Source: Paramuribaculum sp.
Lineage (GTDB): Bacteria > Bacteroidota > Bacteroidia > Bacteroidales > Muribaculaceae
Reading direction: 5' to 3'
Length of the DNA stretch: 12,222 nt
Assembly: GCA_009775605.1 (NCBI GenBank)
Contig: VSPV01000072.1
Location: 1 to 12,222, forward strand
Below the pieces are notes generated by a model. It was not told where the DNA came from and ran no database searches. It was given only the letters and a program-made list of their open reading frames with translations. Both the position numbers and the translations under genes were made by a program. How positions within the stretch are numbered: the first letter of the stretch is position 1; each line of letters opens with the position of its first letter. This document shows positions 7,509 to 12,222 of the stretch, piece after piece.

Positions 7509-9863
7509 CTATTCCAAAAAAAGCCGGAATTTGGCGAAGAACGCGCGCCCCGGCTTCTGCAGCATGTAGTTGTCGAATGCCAGGCGGTCAAACACATTTG
7601 TGCAGTCAAGCGATATGTTGTAGCGGCTTGAATGCCATTCGTAGCTCACGGATACGTCGGTGATGCACTGCGTCGGGATTTTGGCTTTGGATTCTTTCGA
7701 GCCGTATGCCTCCCAGTTGAGATAATACCAGTGGATCCACTGGAAGTCGGCTCCCAGACGCAGACGGTCGGTGCGCTCCAGCAGCGAATGCCAGCTGTAG
7801 GAGGCTTGGGCGTTGGCGAAAAGCCACGGACGGTTTGGAACGCGGTTCTTGTAGGTGGCCGAAGGATTGCCGTCGGGTTTGTATTTGCGGAGGTTGCGTG
7901 CGTCGCTGTAGCTGATGTTGAAGGAAGTTTCCAGGCGGTCCTGAAGATTGTATGCAAGGTCGAAATCCACTCCTTTCACATCTATGGCAGGTTCATTGAC
8001 ATATTGCATCATTCCTTCGCGTTCGCTCACCACGGCGCGGATATAGTTCTGTACGTGGCGTATATAGCCGTTGGCCTCGTAGGTCACGGTGTTGTCGCCG
8101 TCAATATGCCATGTGCCGAATATTCCGAGATTGTAATTGTTGCTCGTCTCGGGGTTGAGCGCGAGATTGGGGTATACGGTGGTGCCGTTGCCCAGAAGCT
8201 CGCGCGACAGCGGCAGGCGCACGCTGTGCTCATACGAGCCCTTGAAGGCCAGCGGAGTAAAAAGCATGTATCTGGTTCCCACGCCGGCGCCGTAATATAA
8301 TTTGGTCTTGTCGCGGTCTATCTTGTCGGAGCCGGTGATGGTCGCGCGGTCGGTCTGGCGGATTTTGGTAGTGTTTATATAGTCTTTTACGAACAGTGTG
8401 TTCTGCAGCTTGTCCTGGAGGAAAGAATTGGAGTAGGTGAAGGCGAGAATCTGTTTTGTCACAATGTCGTTGGATGGTTCGAAGCTTTTGTCGACTTCAT
8501 CGTAACGTTTGTTGCCGCGGCGGTTGAGAAGGTAATTGAACGCCACGGTGTGATGCATGTTGATCTGATATGACAGGCCGGCGTTGAGCACGGTGAGCGG
8601 ACGCTTGTAGACCCGGATGGAACGGGCGCCGTTGTTCAGCTCGTTGCCCGAGGCGGGAAGCCATGAACCGTCCCATGAATAGCGGCGGTAGGCTGTGTCT
8701 ACGGTCTCGCTGCGGTCGTGGGTATAGGAAAAGTCCAGATGTGTGTTCAGATTTCCGAACTGTTTGTTATAGCGTGCTCCCGCACTCCATGAACGTGTGT
8801 TTCGGGTGGCTTTTCCGTAGACGCGGTTCTGCATGGCTCCGGTCTGGAGGTCTTTGTCAACTGCGGAATAGGAGCCCTGCACGAAAAATCCGTCGGCCCA
8901 CGATACGTCATTGACACCCGCTTCAAGCTGGCCGAATAGCGACTGATAGTCATCGTGGAACCGCTTCTTATCCGTGAATATATATTTATCCTGTTCCTCG
9001 TCCCACACTTTCACGTCGTGCATCTTGTAATTGTTTTTCGATTTGCTGAAGCTTATGGTGGGACGGATTGCTATACTTGTGCGGGGAATGAAGTACTGGC
9101 CAGTGAGGTCGGCATTCTGAGTGTGAAATGACCCCACACCATATGACGCGTCGAGATAGTTGCTCCGCTTTCTGCGGGTGATGATGTTCACGGCTCCGCC
9201 GAGCGCGTCAGCTCCGAGACTGGAAGGAACCACACCTTTATACAGCTCGATTCTTTCAACCGTGTTGAGGGGAACATTGTCCAGCGTCATTCCCGTTCCT
9301 TTGGTATCGAGTGGAACCCCGTCTATGAAATATCGTATAGAGTTGCCTGACAATCCGTTGATCGAGAGGTCATAATCGGAACCTACGCCACCTTCGCGCC
9401 TTACTTTCACGCCCGATGTGCGGTCAACGATATCCTTCACGGTGGTCATGCGGTTGACATCAGCGCTGATTTCCACGGCATTCACGTTGAATGCGCTCTC
9501 GGCTACCTTGCGGCCTGCGGTTTTGCCTGTAACTTTTACTCCTGCAAGCCTGTAACCGGTCTGGGCCAGAGTGAAGTCGAGCGTGGAGTTCCTTTCGAGA
9601 TTTATTGATAGGGTCTGCGGATCATAACCTATTGCCGAAACCTCCACACTGTATTTAGCCGCCTCCAGCTGGATTTTATATTCGCCCGTGGCTGACGCTG
9701 CAAGCTTTATGCCTTTTGCCGGAATGGAAACGGTGGCATATGGTACCGGTTCGCCGTCTTCGGCATACACGGTTCCTCTGAGGATATACGAAGCGGCTGC
9801 GCCGTAAAGCGGCGTCAGCAGCATCAGTGCGGTAAAGATAATTATGAAGCGTAACCTTGTCAT
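7509..9863 (-). CDS. btuB: TonB-dependent outer-membrane receptor, probable cobalamin receptor (BtuB-like)
   Basis: A 784-residue outer-membrane receptor. A signal peptide (1 to about 25, ending YGAAAS) is followed by a carboxypeptidase-regulatory-like beta domain (about 27-100: ILRGTVYAEDGEPVPYATVSIP), common in Bacteroidetes receptors and absent from E. coli BtuB. The plug domain spans about 125-230: TVKDIVDRTSGVKV, DLSINGLSGNSIRYFIDGVPLD, VERIELYKGVVPSSLGADALGGAVNIIT. The remainder is a 22-strand-type barrel with many aromatic-ended strands, ending AFFAKFRLFLE. ATG 9863 is the only start after an in-frame stop upstream; it has no Shine-Dalgarno but overlaps the stop of a mini-ORF (ATGA). 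Cobalamin as substrate is supported by the cobalamin riboswitch in its leader and by btuFCD and cbi genes nearby; the barrel sequence by itself does not fix the ligand. No clear TonB box was picked out. Confidence 0.9.
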   Translation of the reverse strand: MTRLRFIIIFTALMLLTPLYGAAASYILRGTVYAEDGEPVPYATVSIPAKGIKLAASATGEYKIQLEAAKYSVEVSAIGYDPQTLSINLERNSTLDFTLAQTGYRLAGVKVTGKTAGRKVAESAFNVNAVEISADVNRMTTVKDIVDRTSGVKVRREGGVGSDYDLSINGLSGNSIRYFIDGVPLDTKGTGMTLDNVPLNTVERIELYKGVVPSSLGADALGGAVNIITRRKRSNYLDASYGVGSFHTQNADLTGQYFIPRTSIAIRPTISFSKSKNNYKMHDVKVWDEEQDKYIFTDKKRFHDDYQSLFGQLEAGVNDVSWADGFFVQGSYSAVDKDLQTGAMQNRVYGKATRNTRSWSAGARYNKQFGNLNTHLDFSYTHDRSETVDTAYRRYSWDGSWLPASGNELNNGARSIRVYKRPLTVLNAGLSYQINMHHTVAFNYLLNRRGNKRYDEVDKSFEPSNDIVTKQILAFTYSNSFLQDKLQNTLFVKDYINTTKIRQTDRATITGSDKIDRDKTKLYYGAGVGTRYMLFTPLAFKGSYEHSVRLPLSRELLGNGTTVYPNLALNPETSNNYNLGIFGTWHIDGDNTVTYEANGYIRHVQNYIRAVVSEREGMMQYVNEPAIDVKGVDFDLAYNLQDRLETSFNISYSDARNLRKYKPDGNPSATYKNRVPNRPWLFANAQASYSWHSLLERTDRLRLGADFQWIHWYYLNWEAYGSKESKAKIPTQCITDVSVSYEWHSSRYNISLDCTNVFDRLAFDNYMLQKPGRAFFAKFRLFLE

Positions 9864-9916
9864 TGGCTTGTTGCGGACTTTGTGGAGATTAAGGGGATTC
9901 TCACATCAAATGTCAT
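9860..9916 (-). CDS. Putative leader mini-ORF 2 (18 codons), coupled to the receptor start
   Basis: Reads ATG to TGA, encoding MTFDVRIPLISTKSATSQ. Its stop TGA (9862-9860) overlaps the receptor ATG (9863-9861) as ATGA, and its ATG overlaps the stop of mini-ORF 1 as TGATG. No recognisable domain. It could be a coupling device and not a functional peptide. That it is translated is inference; two overlaps in a row may still be chance. Confidence 0.35.
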   Translation of the reverse strand: MTFDVRIPLISTKSATSQ

Positions 9917-9957
9917 CACAATTGCCAAAGAGGAGATTCATGAACTACAGTAGCCAT
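9916..9957 (-). CDS. Putative leader mini-ORF 1 (13 codons) with SD-like site
   Basis: Encodes MATVVHESPLWQL. A GGAG (9966-9963) stands 5 bases before the ATG, an unusually good Shine-Dalgarno-like match in a genome whose other genes lack one. It starts 28 bases after the riboswitch P13 hairpin and ends in TGATG with mini-ORF 2. GGAG and the start codon could be masked by a local hairpin (GGAG with CTCC at 9935-9932; CATG 9958-9955 with CATG 9942-9939). No homology can be judged at this length. Confidence 0.35.
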   Translation of the reverse strand: MATVVHESPLWQL

Positions 9958-9973
9958 GTATGCTCCACTAAAA

Positions 9974-10189
9974 GGATGTTTTGATGTTTTGTTTCCCGAA
10001 AACTACAAAACTGTATGTCGCTTTGGCAGGTCTTCTGACTTTTCCCTTCCCGGAGAGCCTTCCCGGCGTGAGCCAGTGGCATAATTCTTGAGGAATACGG
10101 GGAATTACAGCAGCGGGTCTGTCCAGGATTTTCACCTGATTCCCTTTTCATCGGATGCCGTTTAAATGGCATCCGACACCAAAACATCC
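9974..10189 (-). ncRNA. Cobalamin riboswitch in the receptor leader
   Basis: Reading the minus strand 5' to 3': a 9-base hairpin TCGGATGCC/GGCATCCGA (10176-10168 with 10159-10151) in the P2 position; AAAAGGGAA (10148-10140); GGTGAAAATCC (10136-10126); GGACAGACCCGCTGCTGTAA (P3/P4 core); a P5 stem TAATTC/GAATTA (10107-10102 and 10087-10082); the P6 segment GCCACTGG...CGGGAAGGC (10080-10057); and the B12 box AGTCAGAAGACCTGCC (10040-10025). These are the conserved blocks of the cobalamin riboswitch in the right order. Downstream, a hairpin GTTTTG/CAAAAC (10011-10006 and 9991-9986) fits P13; its loop CGGG (9998-9995) can pair with CCCG in loop 5 (10101-10098), matching the known L5-L13 kissing interaction. 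Ligand binding should reduce expression of the receptor and lipoprotein. Both edges are approximate. Confidence 0.95.
9976..9991 (-). repeat. Tandem 8-base repeat CAAAACAT x2 at the riboswitch 3' end
   Basis: Two adjacent copies (9991-9984 and 9983-9976 on the minus strand). Each can pair with ATGTTTTG at the 5' end of the riboswitch (10187-10180), and the first copy also forms the 3' arm of the P13 hairpin. Confidence 0.6.
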
Positions 10190-10190
10190 G

Positions 10191-10222
10191 CAAAACTACG
10201 TTTTTTCTGCGTATTCTCCAAA
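10191..10222 (-). promoter_or_regulatory. Promoter of the riboswitch-receptor-lipoprotein transcript
   Basis: On the minus strand TTTG (10222-10219), 20 bases, then TAGTTTTG (10198-10191): an exact fit to the Bacteroidetes -33/-7 consensus and spacing. Transcription would begin about 10184-10187, right at the 5' edge of the riboswitch, which supports both calls. Confidence 0.75.
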
Positions 10223-10250
10223 TCATATTTTTGTGGGCATCAGGGTGGTC

Positions 10251-10285
10251 AAAAAAATAGTCGCACACCGGAGCATGCGACTATT
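10251..10285 (-). terminator. Rho-independent terminator after thioredoxin
   Basis: Perfect 10-base stem AATAGTCGCA/TGCGACTATT (10285-10276 with 10265-10256), 10-base loop, and a run of seven T on the minus strand (10257-10251). It lies 29 bases past the thioredoxin stop and insulates the riboswitch promoter from it. Confidence 0.92.
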
Positions 10286-10313
10286 CTTGAGCTTTATTTA
10301 CTCTGTAAGTTCC

Positions 10314-10637
10314 TTAAAGGTCGATAAGTTTCTGGATACGTGCGCGAAGTTCGTCCTTTGTGGCTCCGGTCATGCGGAGGTCGCGAACCTGTTCGCCGTT
10401 CTTGAAGAACAGGATGGTGGGAATGGACATGATGCGGTACTGGCCGCTGAGGTCGCCCTCTTCATCCACGTTGTATTTGCCTATTACTGCCTTGTCGGCG
10501 AATTCTTCGGCGAGTTCCTCTACCACGGGCGCAAGGCGCATGCAGGGACCGCACCAGGTTGCCCAGAAATCGATAACCACCGGTTTGCCGGACTCGATAA
10601 CTTCTTTTACGTTGCTGTCTGTAAAATGATAAGCCAT
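10314..10637 (-). CDS. trxA: Thioredoxin
   Basis: A 107-residue cytoplasmic thioredoxin of normal length. The active site WCGPC is in VIDFWATWCGPCMRLAPVVEEL (Cys29 and Cys32 or near), followed by the conserved DEEGDLSGQYRIMSIPTILFFKNGEQV with the cis-proline in SIPT and the Gly of the final strand (MTGATKDEL). It reduces disulfides in client proteins using electrons from thioredoxin reductase. It has its own promoter and terminator, so it is probably monocistronic. No Shine-Dalgarno is seen; the leader before ATG 10637 is A/T-rich, as is usual in Bacteroidetes. No link with the B12 genes is evident beyond position. Confidence 0.97.
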   Translation of the reverse strand: MAYHFTDSNVKEVIESGKPVVIDFWATWCGPCMRLAPVVEELAEEFADKAVIGKYNVDEEGDLSGQYRIMSIPTILFFKNGEQVRDLRMTGATKDELRARIQKLIDL

Positions 10638-10681
10638 GATTTTTGATATTTATATTGATTGAATTTCAGTTTCGTTTTCTT

Positions 10682-10704
10682 CATGTGCCGTAGGATTGCA
10701 CATG
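10682..10704 (-). other. Hairpin at the 5' end of the trxA leader
   Basis: CATGTGC (10682-10688) and GCACATG (10698-10704) form a perfect 7-base stem with a 9-base loop. It begins within a few bases of the predicted trxA transcription start, so it would cap the mRNA 5' end, a position where stems protect against decay. It has no T-tail on the minus strand, so it is not a terminator for dnaE. Confidence 0.45.
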
Positions 10705-10710
10705 CGTCTG

Positions 10711-10742
10711 CAAAGTTAGACAAAAAATGAATCGCTGTCAAC
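10711..10742 (-). promoter_or_regulatory. Promoter of trxA
   Basis: On the minus strand GTTG (10742-10739), 20 bases, then TAACTTTG (10718-10711), matching the Bacteroidetes -33/-7 pattern. It gives a leader of about 65-70 bases before the thioredoxin ATG. Confidence 0.75.
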
Positions 10743-10756
10743 AGCCTTGCACGTAT

Positions 10757-12222
10757 CTATGCCGGTTCAAGCTCATATTCCACTCCGAGATCCTCCAGCT
10801 TGTCGATAAGGTCTTTGTTGATAGGTACATGTGACGGTGAATCAAGACGCATGCTGCGGTTGGACTCCGTGTCGATTACCTCGAAGCTCAGCGACCCTAA
10901 GGCCTCGTCGGTCGATTTAAGATGCTCCGCAAGGATGTCGCAGAGGGCCGGCGGAATGGTCTGGGCCGGCAGCGAAATAGTGATTCCTTTCACAAGCGTG
11001 CCTTTCACTTTCGAAAGCAGCTCCATGGATGTGATGCGGAACCTGACGTCGGAGTTGGCGAATCTCCGTTCGAACACTCCCTTTATTATAAGTGGTGTTC
11101 CCGGCACACCATAGTTGTGGAAGTTGATGAAGTCGTTTCCGAACAGCATGAATTCATGTGTGGAGGTATAGTCCTGCACATGCATTATGCCGAAGTTTCC
11201 TCCTTTTTTTGACGGGCGGGTGGCGAAATCAACCACCATTCCCCCTAAGGTGACTTCCATGCCCTCCGTCGGGACAAGCTCGGCGAATCTCTTCAGTGGC
11301 ATTGCCGTGCAGTGGAGCTCGATGTAATACGGGTCAAGAGGATTGGCCGAATGGAAGGTTCCCACGAGTTCGCGCTCTTTTTCGAGCCTTACGGCATCGA
11401 CCATTCTCAGGGCCGGAATCACCGGTGGCCGTCCGCTTACGGTCATGGCGTCGTCATCGCCGAAAAGCGACATGCTTTTGTTCAGTTTGTCGGCCTTGTA
11501 CAGCTGGCCGTAGCGCAGCACGGCCTCCGAGAATGTCTCGCCTTTGGCGTTCGGCTCGAGGAAGTCTTCGCGCTGTATGTGGTCGCTGAAACAGTCGAAG
11601 GCTCCTGAGAGTGCCAGGGCGTCCATCACGCGGCGGTTCACGACGCCGGAGGGAACGCGCTCGGCGAAGTCGTAGATATCCTTGAACGGCCCTCCCTTGT
11701 CGCGTGCCGCCAGGATTTCGGCCACCACATTTTCGCCCACGCCTTTTATGGCGGCCAGTCCGAAACGGATGTCGCCATGGTGGTTCACACCGAACTGGGC
11801 GAAACTCTCGTTGACATCCGGGCCCTTCACACGGATGCGCATCTTGCGGCATTCGTCGATGAAGCCGCTGAGCTTTTCTGTGTCGTTGCGGTTGCGCGAA
11901 AGCACTGCCGCCATGTATTCGGCCGGGTAGTTGGCCTTTAGATAGGCGGTCTGGAACGCAACCCAGCTGTAGCAGGTTGCATGGCTTTTATTGAAAGCGT
12001 AGCTTGCGAATTTTTTCCAGTCGTTCCATATCTTTTCCAAGGTCTTGCGGTCGTGTCCGTTGGCCTCTCCTCCCTTATAGAAAAGGGTTTCGAGGGCGTT
12101 CATTTTGTCTATGAGCTTTTTGCCCATGGCCTTGCGCAGGGTATCGCTCTGGCCGCGCGTGAAGTTGGCGAGCAGACGCGACAGGAGCATGACCTGTTCC
12201 TGATACACCGTCACCCCGTAAG
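10757..12222 (-). CDS. dnaE: DNA polymerase III alpha subunit, C-terminal part (5' end outside window)
   Basis: The frame is open to the right edge (YGVTVYQEQVM at the border), so the gene continues beyond it; about 488 residues are visible of a family of roughly 1,150-1,250. This is the replicative polymerase catalytic subunit of the Gram-negative DnaE type. Visible parts in order: end of the fingers (VYQEQVMLLSRLL, LRKAMGKK, KWFA-like FASYAFNKSHATCYSWVAFQTAYLKANYP), a helix-hairpin-helix region (FGLAAIKGVGENVVAEIL), a beta-clamp-binding segment MSLFG in LNKSMSLFGDDDA, and an OB-fold (VTLGGMVVDFATRPSKKGGNFGIMHVQD). The PHP domain and catalytic aspartates lie outside the window. A GTG at 12214 is not the real start. 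No terminator is seen between its stop and the trxA promoter, so some read-through into trxA is possible. Confidence 0.96.
   Translation of the reverse strand, partial: YGVTVYQEQVMLLSRLLANFTRGQSDTLRKAMGKKLIDKMNALETLFYKGGEANGHDRKTLEKIWNDWKKFASYAFNKSHATCYSWVAFQTAYLKANYPAEYMAAVLSRNRNDTEKLSGFIDECRKMRIRVKGPDVNESFAQFGVNHHGDIRFGLAAIKGVGENVVAEILAARDKGGPFKDIYDFAERVPSGVVNRRVMDALALSGAFDCFSDHIQREDFLEPNAKGETFSEAVLRYGQLYKADKLNKSMSLFGDDDAMTVSGRPPVIPALRMVDAVRLEKERELVGTFHSANPLDPYYIELHCTAMPLKRFAELVPTEGMEVTLGGMVVDFATRPSKKGGNFGIMHVQDYTSTHEFMLFGNDFINFHNYGVPGTPLIIKGVFERRFANSDVRFRITSMELLSKVKGTLVKGITISLPAQTIPPALCDILAEHLKSTDEALGSLSFEVIDTESNRSMRLDSPSHVPINKDLIDKLEDLGVEYELEPA

Noticed and set aside
7632..8300. 222-codon plus-strand open frame inside the receptor gene
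   Set aside because: Antisense shadow of the well-supported barrel region; no recognisable domain and no promoter.
9945..10268. 107-codon open frame on the minus strand across the riboswitch region
   Set aside because: It coincides with the conserved cobalamin aptamer, P13 and the terminator tail, and its product looks like no protein family. The stretch is explained as RNA.
10155..10646. 163-codon plus-strand open frame across the riboswitch 5' edge and trxA
   Set aside because: It runs through the terminator and antisense to the clear thioredoxin gene; it is a frame shadow.
12212..12214. GTG as the start of dnaE
   Set aside because: It sits inside the conserved YGVTVYQEQVM segment deep within the polymerase; the gene continues past the right edge.

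Overview
The window reads as chromosomal DNA from a member of the Bacteroidota, probably Bacteroidales (a Muribaculaceae- or Prevotella-like gut organism is a guess). The signs are: promoters that match the Bacteroidetes pattern (TTTG or TTG at -33, about 20 bases, then TAnnTTTG at -7); mostly no Shine-Dalgarno sites; a TonB-dependent receptor with an N-terminal carboxypeptidase-regulatory-like domain next to a surface-type lipoprotein (Cys-Ser-Ser-Asp-Asp after the signal peptide); and cobalamin genes fused in pairs. No mobile element, CRISPR array, tRNA or rRNA was seen.

Layout. Positions 1-2821 (+) hold the end of an anaerobic cobalamin (B12) biosynthesis operon: a CbiG/CobM-type fusion cut by the left edge, then a CobK/CbiD-type fusion, joined by an ATGA overlap. 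Running towards it on the minus strand is the B12 uptake block: btuF (4812-5972), btuC (3781-4815) and btuD (2768-3784), each joined to the next by an ATGA overlap, with btuD overlapping the end of the CbiD gene tail to tail by 54 bases. Upstream of that on the same strand are a surface lipoprotein (6143-7456) and a BtuB-like TonB-dependent receptor (7509-9863). A strong terminator-like hairpin at 6082-6118 separates the receptor/lipoprotein pair from btuFCD. At 9974-10189 (-) lies a well-conserved cobalamin riboswitch with its own promoter. Then come thioredoxin (10314-10637, -), with a terminator and promoter, and the C-terminal part of DNA polymerase III alpha (10757 to the right edge, -).

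How it works together (inference from context): the lipoprotein and receptor capture corrinoid and move it across the outer membrane, BtuF binds it at the periplasmic face, BtuCD pumps it into the cytoplasm, and the Cbi/Cob enzymes make the corrin ring from scratch. The riboswitch should shut off the receptor/lipoprotein pair when B12 is plentiful.

The most unusual point is in the riboswitch leader. Two tiny ORFs (13 and 18 codons) are chained by stop/start overlaps (TGATG, then ATGA) directly into the receptor start codon, and the first has a Shine-Dalgarno-like GGAG just after the regulatory hairpin. This suggests the riboswitch may control the receptor through translational coupling. A second point is a B12-box-like fragment upstream of btuF without a full riboswitch.
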